A stretch of 64,000 nucleotides of DNA from Microbispora sp. ZYX-F-249 (GCF_039649665.1 NZ_JBDJAW010000001.1:124001-188000); one strand, 5' to 3'; numbered from the stretch's first letter, positions 26,975-35,807 are shown. Numbers and translations: made by a program. Notes: generated from the sequence alone by a model not told the origin.

Positions 26975-27856
26975 TCATCCACCACCGGTCATCCGGGCCA
27001 GGGCCGGGTAGCCCAGCAAGATCATGAAGCCGACGACGGTCAGGGACATGGGGACGGTCATGGTTTCGGTGCGGCTCTTCGCCCTCGCCAGCAGCGCGGC
27101 CATCTCGCTTTCGCGCAGGCTGGCCGCCTTGGCCTTGAGGGTGTCGAGGATGCTGGCGCCCTCGGTGCCGGCCATCTTGGCGATCGCGGCGACCTCGCCC
27201 AGCTCTGGTACGTCGAGCTCCCGCGACAGGCGGGCGAGCTCATCCCAGGCGGAGCCGGTACCGCGGAAGGCCGGGTCGAGCGCGGACGAGAGCCGCTTGA
27301 ACGTCTGCCCCTTCCCGACGCGGGCGGCGGAGTCGAGAGCATCGGCCGGCCCGCGTCCGGCCAGTCGGCACAGGGCGACGAGGTCCAGATAACAGACCAG
27401 CGCCCTGCGGAATCGCCGCCGCGCGGTGGCGGCCTCCACCCGCAGCGACAGCTCGGGCGCGGTGAACATCACGGCGCCGAAGACGGCGGACGCCGCCCAC
27501 AAGATGATCGCGGGGAAGGTGACGCCGAGCAGCCAGCCGTACGTCCACAGGAGGGCCGGTCCGCACAGGCCAGTGGCCATGAGCAGCGCCTTCCGACCGA
27601 GATGGGTCTCCCGGCTCCTGCCGACGATGGCCAGGTCGGAATTCTTCGCCCGGCTCCCCAGCCAGGACGAGCCAAGCACGCCGATGGCCGTGCGGCGGAC
27701 GCGTTCGGGCAGGCTGTACACCTCCACCGAACCACCGCCGGGCTGGAGGCGCGCCAGCGAGGCGGCCAGCTCGGGTGGGCCGGGCCGTACGGCGAGCAGG
27801 ATCAGGAACAGGCCGAGGCCCATCGTGCCTCCGGCGGCGAGCACCGCCCAGGTCAT
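26975..27856 (-). CDS. tadC: TadC-like type II/IV secretion F protein
   Basis: A 293-residue inner-membrane platform protein. It has N-terminal and C-terminal membrane helices and a GspF-type cytoplasmic domain: RRRFRRALVCYLDLVALCRLAGRGPADALDSAA, ELGEVAAIAKMAGTEGASILDTLKAKAASLRESEMAALLARA, SLTVVGFMILLGYPALARM. The ATG at 27856 overlaps the tadB stop as ATGA. With TadB it forms the platform on which the TadA ATPase acts. Confidence 0.88.
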   Translation of the reverse strand: MTWAVLAAGGTMGLGLFLILLAVRPGPPELAASLARLQPGGGSVEVYSLPERVRRTAIGVLGSSWLGSRAKNSDLAIVGRSRETHLGRKALLMATGLCGPALLWTYGWLLGVTFPAIILWAASAVFGAVMFTAPELSLRVEAATARRRFRRALVCYLDLVALCRLAGRGPADALDSAARVGKGQTFKRLSSALDPAFRGTGSAWDELARLSRELDVPELGEVAAIAKMAGTEGASILDTLKAKAASLRESEMAALLARAKSRTETMTVPMSLTVVGFMILLGYPALARMTGGG

Positions 27857-28680
27857 CCCGCAGCCTCCTCGTTCAGGAAACGGTCGGTCTCCGGGGCGCT
27901 GCCGAGGCGGTGGATCCACCAGAACGTCACGGCGTACAGCCCGGCAACTCCCGCGAGGACGAGTTGTCCGAAGAAGCTGCCGAACGGCGCCACGTACTCC
28001 TGGTTCAGCAGGGCGAAACCGGTGTAGCCGAGCAGCGCGCCGATGACCCAACGGGCGGTGGTGCGGTGCCGGGATCGCTCAGCCTCGACCTCACGCTGGG
28101 CGGACACGTCCATGCCGATGGTCCGGGCGAGTCCCAGGAGCACCTCCCGCAGACCGCGTCCCCGAGACTCCGTGGCGAGGATCAGGGAGGCGGCGGCCAT
28201 GTCACCGACCAGGTCGTCGAGCTCGTCGGCGAAGGCACGCAGGGCGGTGTCGGCCGGTACTCGCAGGGCCAGGCGGCGGGCGAGCGCGGTGACCTCGGCG
28301 GCGATCGGCTCCGGTGCGTTGCGGGCGCTGATGGCCAGGGCCTCCTCGATGCCCGCGCTCCCGGACAGGGCGTCCGCGAGCTGGCGAATCCATGTCTCGA
28401 TCGCCTCCAGCCGGGCGATCCGGCGCGCCACCTCCCGGCCGGACAGAACCCGAGGCAGGAGCAACACGGCAGCCCCGGCCGAGAAGGCGGCGACGGGCCA
28501 GCCGGTCAGCCAGAACACGATGGCCGCTGCTCCCATGGCCAACGCGAGAGGCAGGCCCGGGAGTTTCACGTGCCGTCGTGCACGCCGGGAATGCCGTACC
28601 GGGAGCCGGCGCAGGCCGGCGATGACCAGGAGGATCCCGGCGGCGAAGGCTCCTCCGGCGAGGGCGGCGATCAGTTCCAC
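27853..28680 (-). CDS. tadB: TadB-like type II/IV secretion F protein
   Basis: A 275-residue membrane protein with helices at residues 5-22, 45-85 and a pair near the C-terminus, and the GspF core (RLEAIETWIRQLADALSGSAGIEEALAISARNAPEPIAAEV, AAASLILATESRGRGLREVLLGLARTIGMDVSAQREVEAERS). The GTG at 28680 overlaps the end of the ATPase gene by ten bases; an ATG further upstream would overlap it by 76. It pairs with TadC in the platform of the pilus machine. Confidence 0.88.
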   Translation of the reverse strand: MELIAALAGGAFAAGILLVIAGLRRLPVRHSRRARRHVKLPGLPLALAMGAAAIVFWLTGWPVAAFSAGAAVLLLPRVLSGREVARRIARLEAIETWIRQLADALSGSAGIEEALAISARNAPEPIAAEVTALARRLALRVPADTALRAFADELDDLVGDMAAASLILATESRGRGLREVLLGLARTIGMDVSAQREVEAERSRHRTTARWVIGALLGYTGFALLNQEYVAPFGSFFGQLVLAGVAGLYAVTFWWIHRLGSAPETDRFLNEEAAG

Positions 28681-29972
28681 AGCCCACCCGCTCTCGGGAT
28701 GAACATGGTGGCGTCGAATCCCGCCTTGACCAGCTTGTCCATGCACTGGGGCATGATGTTCGGTACCGCCCGCCCGTCCGGCCCCGGGACGAAGACGCGG
28801 TTGACGGCCGGGACGACGGAATCGGCAGGCGGCAGGACCTCGAAGATCTCCGAGATGTAGCGGACGTTCATCGGGGCGTCGGGGTCGTGGCTCACCTCGT
28901 GCCGGAGGTAGACGATGAAGTCGACGGCCTTGCCGACCAGGCGGAACAGCGCGTCGGCGGGCATCGTCCCGGCGAGGATCTCCATGCGAGGAAAGATCTC
29001 CTCCGCCGAGTCGGCGTGCATGGTGCAGATCGACCCGCGACCGCCGGAGTTCATCGCGACCAGCATGGGGACCAGCTCGTCACTTCGTACCTCGCCGACG
29101 AGGATGCGGCGGCCGTTGAAGCGGAACGCGTCGTCGATCAGCTGGCGCATGGTGACCGCGCCCTCGCCCTCGGAGTTGGCGGCACGCGCCTCGAAGCTGA
29201 GCACGTCGTGGTGCCGCTCGGGCATCAGGTGCAGGAACAGCTCGCGCTCGTTCTCGACCGTGATGAGCCGCTCGAACGGGTTGATGTCCCCGGCCAGGGC
29301 ACGGACCAGGGTGGACTTACCCGAGTTCATCGCCCCCGCGACGATCACGTTCATCGGGACGTTCATCACCGCGTGCAGGAAGCCCCGCACCAGCCAGGAC
29401 ATCGTCCCGCCCGCAGCGAGGTCCGACATCGTGGCATCCAGCATGCCGTGCTTGCGGATGGAGAACGCCGTGTGCGGGGTGATGCCGGTCGCCGCTGCCA
29501 GCCGTACCGTGTTGGACAGCGCCTTGTGCAGGATCGGCCTGGCCGTGGAGAAGTCGCGGGCGTTCTGGCCCTGGTAGATGCCCCAGCGGCGGACGTTCTC
29601 GATCAGCTCGTCCTCGCTGTCGGCCGCCGGCGGGCCGGCCACCTTGCGTCCGTCGGTGTAGGTCACCCAGACCTGGTCATACCGATTGACGTCGATGTTC
29701 TCGACCTCGGGATCATCCACCAACGGCTGCAGGTCGCCCAGATAGAAAATCCGGTTTTCGACGGCCTTCTTGAGCTGCTCCTCCTCATCCAGGCTCGGAG
29801 CGGGCCGACCCAGCAGGGCGAGGTTGTCGGCGTAGGTGCGGACGACGTTCGTGATGACGGCCTTGCCGTACTGCAGGGTCGCCTCCGCCCCCGTGACGCC
29901 CGACTCATCCAGCGCCTTGTTGACCTGCTGCTGCAGTTCCCGTACGGCACGGCGAAAGTCCTGGTCGTCCAT
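28671..29972 (-). CDS. cpaF: CpaF/TadA pilus secretion ATPase
   Basis: A 433-residue hexameric ATPase. The N-terminal all-alpha domain is followed by the RecA core: Walker A VAGAMNSGKSTLVRALAGD, ITVENERELFL (Asp box region), GRRILVGEVRSDELVPMLVAMNSGGRGSICTMHADS (Walker B and His box), and RMEILAGTMPADALFRLVGKAVDFIVYL. It powers pilus assembly at the cytoplasmic face. The ATG at 29972 overlaps the upstream stop as TGATG. Length matches actinobacterial TadA proteins. Confidence 0.93.
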   Translation of the reverse strand: MDDQDFRRAVRELQQQVNKALDESGVTGAEATLQYGKAVITNVVRTYADNLALLGRPAPSLDEEEQLKKAVENRIFYLGDLQPLVDDPEVENIDVNRYDQVWVTYTDGRKVAGPPAADSEDELIENVRRWGIYQGQNARDFSTARPILHKALSNTVRLAAATGITPHTAFSIRKHGMLDATMSDLAAGGTMSWLVRGFLHAVMNVPMNVIVAGAMNSGKSTLVRALAGDINPFERLITVENERELFLHLMPERHHDVLSFEARAANSEGEGAVTMRQLIDDAFRFNGRRILVGEVRSDELVPMLVAMNSGGRGSICTMHADSAEEIFPRMEILAGTMPADALFRLVGKAVDFIVYLRHEVSHDPDAPMNVRYISEIFEVLPPADSVVPAVNRVFVPGPDGRAVPNIMPQCMDKLVKAGFDATMFIPRAGGLWN

Positions 29973-30688
29973 CACACCATCACCCCCTGGTTCACCAGGG
30001 CGGCAGCGAACGCGCGGGCGTTGCACATCAGGGGCGACTTCGGCCGGACCTGGCCGACGCCGTACGCGAGCGCCGGCGCGGACCATTTGTCGGCCGGCAT
30101 CCATGCCGCGACCTCGGCGCCGAGCGTCTTGGCGATCTCCTTGTGGTGGTACGGCCCGTCCCCCACCACAATCAGCTCCGGCTCCGGCAGATGCCCACGC
30201 AGCGCCTTCACATCCCGTACGACGGAGGTCGTGGCATGCAGGTGGACCAGCGTGGGCCGGGTGACGACGAACACGCGATCGGCCCGGAGCAGCAGGTCAT
30301 TAGGCGTGTCCGGCCGACCCACCTGGCCCAGGTCCACAATGACGTCCTCATCCAGGGCCGTCAGGCAACTCGCGATGTCCGTCCACAGCGGGTGCAGGGC
30401 CTCGGCCTGCTTCGGCTCGGCAAGCCCCGGCAGCAGCAGCTTCCCCTCCTGGACCGCATAAAGCTGATCCCGCATTGCCTCAGCCGCAGCCACTCCCCGG
30501 CGGATCTTCACACCCCACTCAGCGAGACCGCGGTCGCGCGGCGTACCGGCCAGATAGCCGGACAGGATGGTGCCGCCCCCGGGATCCGCCTCAGCCAGCA
30601 GCACCGGGCGCGGCCACTCCAGGAAGACCGCCAGCGCACTGGTCGTCGTACCGGCGGCATGCCCGCCTGAGCACATCACCGTCAGCAT
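29972..30688 (-). CDS. CpaE/TadZ-like protein with degenerate P-loop
   Basis: A 238-residue MinD/ParA-fold protein. The N-terminal strand-loop reads LTVMCSGGHAAGTTTSALAV, where a deviant Walker A would be KGGxGKT. Both lysines are absent, so ATP hydrolysis may be lost. Downstream elements ADPGGGTILSGYL and DVIVDLGQVGRPDTPNDLLLRADRVFVVTRPT are ParA-like. TadZ proteins of this type localise the Tad machine to a pole or site. It overlaps the neighbouring SAF gene by seven bases. Confidence 0.75.
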   Translation of the reverse strand: MLTVMCSGGHAAGTTTSALAVFLEWPRPVLLAEADPGGGTILSGYLAGTPRDRGLAEWGVKIRRGVAAAEAMRDQLYAVQEGKLLLPGLAEPKQAEALHPLWTDIASCLTALDEDVIVDLGQVGRPDTPNDLLLRADRVFVVTRPTLVHLHATTSVVRDVKALRGHLPEPELIVVGDGPYHHKEIAKTLGAEVAAWMPADKWSAPALAYGVGQVRPKSPLMCNARAFAAALVNQGVMV

Positions 30689-31371
30689 GGCGCCCCTGGT
30701 GCCGAGGTGGGCGGGCAGGTCGACGTGGCGAAGGCGGCACGGCCGGCCCTCGAACCGAGAACCATCGCGATCTTCCCCTCCGCGGCCAGGCGGGCCAGAG
30801 CCGTACCTGTCGTGGCCGGTACCAGGAAGTCCACGACCACGGTCCCATCGGCGTCAGGCTGCCCGACCTTGTCGACCAGCGCGCGGTACTCGACGCCTTG
30901 CCGCCCTTCCTCGGGAACGGCTGCCGCGACGACCAGGTCGCCGGGCTTGAGCCCGCGTGCGGGGAGTTGGGTCGCCTTGAGCGCGATCGGCACGATCTGC
31001 TGGCCATTATCGGGGGTGAGGGCCGTGCCGAACTGGGAGGGCGCGAGAAGCGTCCCGGCCTTGAGGTCGGCTGTGGCTCGCTTGCCGATGACGCCGTCGC
31101 GGTCCTGCGCGCGCGTCCACTGGATTCCCGGCACCACCCCGACCCCGACGCTGGTCAGGTCCTGGGGCTCGATGACCTGCCCGATCGGAACGTCATGGGC
31201 CATCACCAAGACCTGCGTGCGATGCGCGGCCACCTGATACAGCTGCAGCATCGTGACCGCGCTCAACGCGACCGCCAGGACACCGACGACCGCCATCGCG
31301 GGACGGCGCTTGCCGGGCACGGGTCGTACCGGCGGCGAACCGTTCGGGGCCGCCATCGTTCGCTGGAGCAT
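30682..31371 (-). CDS. CpaB-like SAF-domain pilus protein
   Basis: A 229-residue protein with one membrane helix (AMAVVGVLAVALSAVTMLQLY) and a SAF domain (RTQVLVMAHDVPIGQVIEPQDLTSVGVGV, GVIGKRATADLKAGTLLAPSQF), the organisation of CpaB/RcpC. These periplasmic or cell-wall proteins stabilise the pilus channel; actinobacteria lack the outer-membrane secretin, so its role here must differ. No secretin gene is present. Confidence 0.8.
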   Translation of the reverse strand: MLQRTMAAPNGSPPVRPVPGKRRPAMAVVGVLAVALSAVTMLQLYQVAAHRTQVLVMAHDVPIGQVIEPQDLTSVGVGVVPGIQWTRAQDRDGVIGKRATADLKAGTLLAPSQFGTALTPDNGQQIVPIALKATQLPARGLKPGDLVVAAAVPEEGRQGVEYRALVDKVGQPDADGTVVVDFLVPATTGTALARLAAEGKIAMVLGSRAGRAAFATSTCPPTSAPGAPC

Positions 31372-31374
31372 CCG

Positions 31375-32232
31375 CTAGTCCTTGCTGATCAGTGCCTGAG
31401 CTTCCGCGACACGGAGCGGGAACGAGGTGGATCGCGTGATCGGCGGCAGCGTGCCACCGGTCCCGCCGGAGCCCCTCCACGTGCCGCTCCACGTGACCGT
31501 CACTGTGACCCGGTAGGCGTCGCCCTGCCCCTGCCCGAGCGACGGCCGCAGGTACTTCACCGCACAGCTCGGCTTCTGCCGACTCGCGGGAAGCTTCGGG
31601 TCGTAGGGCGTGCCGGGCCCATCACAGGTGACGGGCTTGAGACCGCCGCCGGGATCGACCGTCATCTTCTGGGGACGCGCGGTCGCCTCCGCCCAGACCC
31701 CGGCCGTTTCCACCAGCTTGTGCTTCGGGTTCCACTCCCCCTTTGCGAGATAGACCCACTCGTCCAGACCGACCAGGCCGGTGGAGCCTCGCGGCGGCGC
31801 GGTGAGCACTTTCGGCTCGTGCACCGGAATGAGCGCCCACGCCTGCCGGGCCAGTTGCTCGGGCGTCGCATGGGGAGTTCCGGGCGACCGGTCGGGCACC
31901 CAGCGGACATCGCGGAAGCCGTCGGAACATTTCACCAGGTAGTAGGCACCCTTACCCTTCGCTGCGCTGTCGGGGTTCGAACCCGGGTCGACCCATTCCA
32001 GACCGCCGTTCTGCATCCCATTGGCATGCCAGGGTGTGTAGGAGCAGGTCACACCGGGTCCGCGATGAGCCCCCCTGGTGCCTTTGACCTGCTGTCCAGA
32101 GCGCGGATCCTTGTCGACTGTCAAGAAATAGCCCAAAGGGGACGTCTGAACCCTATTTTCGTCCAGCGGCGGCGAGGGCGTGAGCACCGTTATAACGGGC
32201 AGTACGCTCACGATCAAGATCCGACCGAGCAC
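31375..32232 (-). CDS. Secreted hypothetical protein of the Tad operon
   Basis: A 285-residue protein from a GTG at 32232 preceded by GAGGG; the start overlaps the upstream lipoprotein by 19 bases. An N-terminal hydrophobic segment (RILIVSVLPVITVLTPSPP) looks like a signal peptide. The body contains four well-spaced cysteines (VTCSYTPW, VKCSDGFRD, VTCDGPGTP, SCAVKYL) and aromatic-rich beta-like stretches, suggesting a disulfide-bonded exported domain. I recognise no family. Position just ahead of cpaB implies a pilus-related surface role. Confidence 0.65.
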   Translation of the reverse strand: MLGRILIVSVLPVITVLTPSPPLDENRVQTSPLGYFLTVDKDPRSGQQVKGTRGAHRGPGVTCSYTPWHANGMQNGGLEWVDPGSNPDSAAKGKGAYYLVKCSDGFRDVRWVPDRSPGTPHATPEQLARQAWALIPVHEPKVLTAPPRGSTGLVGLDEWVYLAKGEWNPKHKLVETAGVWAEATARPQKMTVDPGGGLKPVTCDGPGTPYDPKLPASRQKPSCAVKYLRPSLGQGQGDAYRVTVTVTWSGTWRGSGGTGGTLPPITRSTSFPLRVAEAQALISKD

Positions 32233-32759
32233 GGCGCCCTCACATGCGCAAGCGTCGAGACCTTCCACGTGCCCTCAACCAAGAGCAGCGTCGCGACGAG
32301 ATGGGTGTTCTCACTGCCATAAAGGACCCGCTTCGAGGTCTTCTCGTCCATCTGTCCGGTATTCCGGTTGTCCTGGCAGTCGTGCAGCGTGGCCTTCTGC
32401 CCCTTGACCTTGATGCCGAAGGGATGAACCACCGGCGACCCCCACGTGAATCTCCCGGTGGCCCGAAGCGCGACGATGCCGCGGAGCATCCTGCTCAACA
32501 GGGGCTCAGTCACGTACGGAGCGAGGACCGGCTTCCGCTGCCCATCAGGAGTGCGCTCGGCCCGCTGGCCAGCAGCGTAGATGCTCTTGTAGGCGATAAG
32601 CACGGCCTCTTCCGCTGTAGCAGCCAGCTTCGGCGAGACGGTCGTCGAAGCCGTGGGAGACGGCCGCGGCAGTGCCCCCTCGTCTGCCATACAGGCCGAA
32701 GCCGACAGCGCGAGAGCGGCCAGTACAAGCCGTTTGGAATATCGCCGAACTAAGGCCAT
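32214..32759 (-). CDS. Lipoprotein, first gene of the Tad operon
   Basis: A 181-residue protein with a lipoprotein signal peptide: MALVRRYSKRLVLAALALSASAC, lipobox SASAC, then a Pro/Ser/Thr linker. The mature domain (EEAVLIAYKSIYAAGQRAE, LLSRMLRGIVALRATGRFTWG, LHDCQDNRNTGQMDEKT, THLVATLLLVEGTWKVSTL) has the look of an NTF2-like or Mce-associated beta-helix fold, seen often near Gram-positive secretion systems. It leads the operon and so lies just after the promoter region. Confidence 0.75.
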   Translation of the reverse strand: MALVRRYSKRLVLAALALSASACMADEGALPRPSPTASTTVSPKLAATAEEAVLIAYKSIYAAGQRAERTPDGQRKPVLAPYVTEPLLSRMLRGIVALRATGRFTWGSPVVHPFGIKVKGQKATLHDCQDNRNTGQMDEKTSKRVLYGSENTHLVATLLLVEGTWKVSTLAHVRAPCSVGS

Positions 32760-33154
32760 TACCAGCGCCCTTTACTCGCAGCAATCAGATCATTGCGGAG
32801 AGCTACAGGCTAGATGGCAAGCCTCGGTGAGGCCAGAGAAGAAAACTAACCAGAAGGACACATTGAAGTAGCCACCAAGGCCTGCCCCGGTGGCGAAAAC
32901 AACTTCAAAGAGATCTACCGTTTATCCGATGCGCTACCACCCATTCATATCGAGATTGCCTCTTTCCTCATCAAGGTGAGCGATGCCTCGTTGTCGTTCT
33001 CACATAGAGGTCAAGGATGAGATTCGCTCCGGACTCCTGAGTTGCGCGGCAAGCCGACCATGGGGCCTGGTGCTGGCCTTGGTCCCTACCGTCCTGCAAG
33101 TAGTGACCCCAAGTAGCGCCCCCGCAGAGTCAGCCCGAGGTATCCGCGCGACGC
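32760..33154. other. Intergenic region with lower GC
   Basis: About 395 bases, noticeably more AT-rich than its surroundings between 32800 and 33050. It must contain the leftward promoter of the Tad operon. A 76-codon open frame at 32983-33213 on the + strand has no domain or ribosome site, so I do not call it a gene. Confidence 0.4.
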
Positions 33155-33439
33155 CTAACCACCGAGAGCCCACCACTCCTCATCCGACACCAGCGGCAGG
33201 CCCAGCACCGTAAGCGCGGCATCCACCCCCGCGCGACTCAACCGCCCATCGGCCGTGACCAGCCCTTGCGGACTCCGGTTCTCGCGCACCACCACCTCGG
33301 CGACGGCCTCATGGAGGCACACGAGCGTCTGACACGCGTCTCGCAGGTCATCGGCCGTCAGTGCCGGTACGTCGTCCTCGTTCGGCATCGCATCCGACAA
33401 GTCTCCGAGCTCATTGAGCACCCAGTCGGTCGAATTCAC
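33155..33439 (-). CDS. Small hypothetical protein
   Basis: A 94-residue acidic protein: DWVLNELGDLSDAMPNEDDV, LRDACQTLVCLHEAVAEVVV, LSRAGVDAALTVLGLPLVSD. Predicted to be largely helical, with no membrane segment or known motif. Its start overlaps the DUF397-like gene upstream by 29 bases. It is the last of four small leftward genes that look like actinomycete-specific regulatory or conservon-type accessory genes. Confidence 0.6.
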   Translation of the reverse strand: MNSTDWVLNELGDLSDAMPNEDDVPALTADDLRDACQTLVCLHEAVAEVVVRENRSPQGLVTADGRLSRAGVDAALTVLGLPLVSDEEWWALGG

Positions 33440-33752
33440 CGCCCTTGGCGGCCTTGACGAAGATCTCCCAGGTGTGTCGGGTGGTCGTCACGAAACTCGG
33501 GCGCTGCACGATCCCGGCGTGCGACAGGTCGCCGATCGCGATCGTGATCACGTCACCCTCCTGCTGCGGGACGAACTGGCCCGCCTTGACGGAGGCGAGG
33601 AAACGGCTCCACCGCGCCTGGCTCACTCGGACCGACGCCCGCTCCTCATCATCCGGATCGCGGACGTACACCACCCCTGCGCGCGCCTGGTACTCCACTT
33701 CTAGCCCGCCGTGCACCCCCACACCCAACAAGGTGTTCCTCTGGTCGTTCAT
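33411..33752 (-). CDS. DUF397-like small protein
   Basis: A 113-residue protein. The central block GVVYVRDPDDEERASVRVSQARWSRFLASVKAGQF matches the 'VAVRDSKDPxGPxLxFxxxxWxxFLxxVKxGxF' pattern of DUF397. A C-terminal extension (IVQRPSFVTTTRHTWEIFVKAAKGGEFDRLG) repeats the same W-x2-F-x6-GEF pattern, as if the domain were duplicated. No XRE/DUF5753 partner is adjacent, which is unusual. Confidence 0.65.
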   Translation of the reverse strand: MNDQRNTLLGVGVHGGLEVEYQARAGVVYVRDPDDEERASVRVSQARWSRFLASVKAGQFVPQQEGDVITIAIGDLSHAGIVQRPSFVTTTRHTWEIFVKAAKGGEFDRLGAQ

Positions 33753-33805
33753 GCCACGTTTCCTCCGTCCGCCGTGATGAAGAGATCAGGTCGCTCAGCG
33801 CGACA

Positions 33806-34159
33806 TCATTCAGGTGCCGCACCGATCTCGGCGAATATGGGTGACAAGGGGTGGACGCGCCGGAGTTCGGCGTATCGCCCGGCGATCCGCTGCCCGGCCG
33901 TCTTGACCGCGTCCGCCCGGCATCCGGTGTAGATCCGCCGTCCCGTCTGGTCGGAGACGCGGCCGGTCCACCAGCGGTACCGCCAGCCTTCCACCCCCCG
34001 CTCGCACCAGACGACCAGATCAACCCACACGGACAACAGCGCCAAGCCCTTGCCCTCGTGAAGATCGGCGACGATCCCCAGCTGCCTCAACTCGAGGCGA
34101 AGCCGCTCGGCCACCTGTCCGGCGATCGACAACCCGGCCGGCGCACCCACCCAGCTCAT
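33806..34159 (-). CDS. Hypothetical protein
   Basis: A 117-residue protein: QVAERLRLELRQLGIVADLH, LLSVWVDLVVWCERGVEGWRYRWWTGRVSDQTGRRIY, AVKTAGQRIAGRYAELRR. The tryptophan-rich centre suggests a small globular alpha/beta domain; similar short proteins often accompany XRE regulators in actinomycetes. Its ATG overlaps the stop of the gene upstream as ATGA. Function unknown. Confidence 0.6.
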   Translation of the reverse strand: MSWVGAPAGLSIAGQVAERLRLELRQLGIVADLHEGKGLALLSVWVDLVVWCERGVEGWRYRWWTGRVSDQTGRRIYTGCRADAVKTAGQRIAGRYAELRRVHPLSPIFAEIGAAPE

Positions 34160-34491
34160 CGCGTGCCTCCGATAGCCAGTGCCGCCACAGCGGGTGCGGC
34201 TTCCGGCAGGTCCAACTTCCGGTCACAGACGCGCTCCAGCTCATACGCACAGGCCGAGCCGTACGGCTCCCCACCCTCGAACGCGATCAGGTCGGCGCGC
34301 GGGACGGCTGTGCGCCGCGGCTTCGCGGCGTCTCGAACGTCAGCCGTTTGCCCCTGGCTCTTGCGCGCCCCTCGCGCGTTCAGCGGCTGCTGGACAAGGG
34401 TCAGAGTCTCCTCGCGCTGCCGGGCGGCCCGCTCAGAGAAGGTCTCTTCGGCACGGCGCGTACTGGCTGACGAGGTCTGTGTGGGAGCCAC
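34156..34491 (-). CDS. Hypothetical protein
   Basis: A 111-residue protein, rich in Arg, Ala and Thr, with a disordered N-terminal half (SSASTRRAEETFSERAARQREETLTLVQQP) and a short conserved-looking C-terminus (LIAFEGGEPYGSACAYELERV). It is coupled to the following gene by ATGA. Divergent from the HTH-phosphoribosyltransferase gene across a 157-base region. No family recognised. Confidence 0.5.
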   Translation of the reverse strand: MAPTQTSSASTRRAEETFSERAARQREETLTLVQQPLNARGARKSQGQTADVRDAAKPRRTAVPRADLIAFEGGEPYGSACAYELERVCDRKLDLPEAAPAVAALAIGGTR

Positions 34492-34600
34492 GGGGCGACG
34501 GTATGAGTTCGTATGCCGCTCTCACACCTATGAGAGAGTCCACAACCGCTCTGATCTCCGGGCAACGCTGACCTGGCATTTTCTATTGACGTTGCGATGG

Positions 34601-34620
34601 TTGCCCATCAGGATGGGCAA
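34601..34620. promoter_or_regulatory. Perfect palindromic operator candidate
   Basis: TTGCCCAT-CAGG-ATGGGCAA is a perfect 8+8 inverted repeat, 29 bases before the ATG of the HTH gene. A TTGACG at 34586 could be a -35 element, in which case the repeat covers the spacer and -10 position. A dimeric regulator bound here would block transcription, most simply the HTH protein itself. Confidence 0.6.
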
Positions 34621-34648
34621 TCGAGCGCGGCAGCCAAAAGGAGGTGCC

Positions 34649-35788
34649 ATGCGTGCTCAGACTAAGCCCGGGGGAAGCCCTCAGGCACGAGGGCGTGAAT
34701 TGGCACGTATCGGGCGTCAACTATGGCAGGAGAGCGGCTCCGTCAAGCAAGCCGCCGTCGAGCTGATGAATAGGTACCCCGACATCCCGAGCCTTCAGGC
34801 GCACCGCTACGCGTGTGGTCTTTCCCAGGATCAAGCCGCGGTCAGATACAACGAGACGACCGGGCATCAGACAATGCTGGGAGGCACCTCCATCAACGCC
34901 TGGGAGACATGGGCACGGCTCCGCGGTGGAGCTGGATCTCCTCCGTCCTTCTCCAGCCTGTTGACACTCGCCATTGCCTACAGCAGCGGCCCACTGGGCG
35001 TGACGAACGAGCACATCTCCCCCAGCGACCTGGTCGCGGAAGCGTACGAACGTCTCGCACCTGAAGATCAGCTCTCGCTGAAGAGCTTCACCTCCACCAA
35101 CACCCCCACCAAGCCATCCAAGCCGGAAACGGCACCAAAAGGGCATCCGACTAGCCCGGTTTCACCGATCCCCGATGGAGTCGATGCCATCGGCCCCGAT
35201 TTCAGTCTGACCGTCCCGACCGTCGAGTACGGAAACCCAGAGATCTGCCTGTACTCCTTACCCAACCCTAAGCCCGGCCAATTGCTGAACCTGAGCTGGG
35301 CGTCGTTCGGATACGGGATCGAGCGGCTCATCCAACAGATCAAGAACGTCGGGCGCCGCATAGACGTGGACGCCTGCTTCGGAATCAACGAAGCCGGCTT
35401 GGCGATGGCGACGTTCCTCGCCTCCGCCCAATTCGGGCGATGCCCCATCGGCTACCTCAAATGCAACAAGAGCCGAGACTTCATCACTCTCGACCCGGCC
35501 TCGATGTACCCGGACCTGCCAGAGGCCCCCGCGATCGTCCTATGCGATTTCGAGGTCAAGCATGCCGACGTCGTCGGATTCGTCACTCGCGAGATTCGCG
35601 CTCGCTACCCGAGGGCGGAGATCTACTTCGCGGTATTCGGCGCCATGACCAAGGACTCGAACCTCGAAGTGGGGAGCTTCGACGACCTGACCGGCGCGGG
35701 CATCATACGAGCCGCCGACTTCAAGGCCGTGTTCATCGCCGCGACCATGAGCCCTCCCGGCATCGAACCGCCCCTCGAACTACGCTGA
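34649..35788 (+). CDS. HTH regulator fused to a phosphoribosyltransferase-fold domain
   Basis: A 379-residue protein with a textbook AAAAGGAGGTG site before the ATG. Residues about 15-130 hold a helix-turn-helix-like region (LQAHRYACGLSQDQAAVRYN ... TSINAWETWARLR). A Pro/Thr linker follows, then a phosphoribosyltransferase-like fold at about 200-370 (LNLSWASFGYGIERLIQQIK, DACFGINEAGLAMATFLASA, APAIVLCDFEVKHADVVGFVTREIRARYPRAEIYFAVFGAM). The expected PRPP loop (two acidic residues then T-G-x-T) is replaced by CDFEVKHADVV, so catalysis is doubtful and the domain may sense a nucleotide. It is followed 19 bases later by the IMPase-like gene. Confidence 0.7.
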   Translation: MRAQTKPGGSPQARGRELARIGRQLWQESGSVKQAAVELMNRYPDIPSLQAHRYACGLSQDQAAVRYNETTGHQTMLGGTSINAWETWARLRGGAGSPPSFSSLLTLAIAYSSGPLGVTNEHISPSDLVAEAYERLAPEDQLSLKSFTSTNTPTKPSKPETAPKGHPTSPVSPIPDGVDAIGPDFSLTVPTVEYGNPEICLYSLPNPKPGQLLNLSWASFGYGIERLIQQIKNVGRRIDVDACFGINEAGLAMATFLASAQFGRCPIGYLKCNKSRDFITLDPASMYPDLPEAPAIVLCDFEVKHADVVGFVTREIRARYPRAEIYFAVFGAMTKDSNLEVGSFDDLTGAGIIRAADFKAVFIAATMSPPGIEPPLELR

Positions 35789-35807
35789 CGCGACGGAGGC
35801 CTCAGTC

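Noticed and set aside
30475-32322. A 615-codon + strand frame across cpaE, cpaB and the secreted gene
   Set aside because: It crosses three coupled genes in antisense and has no family features.
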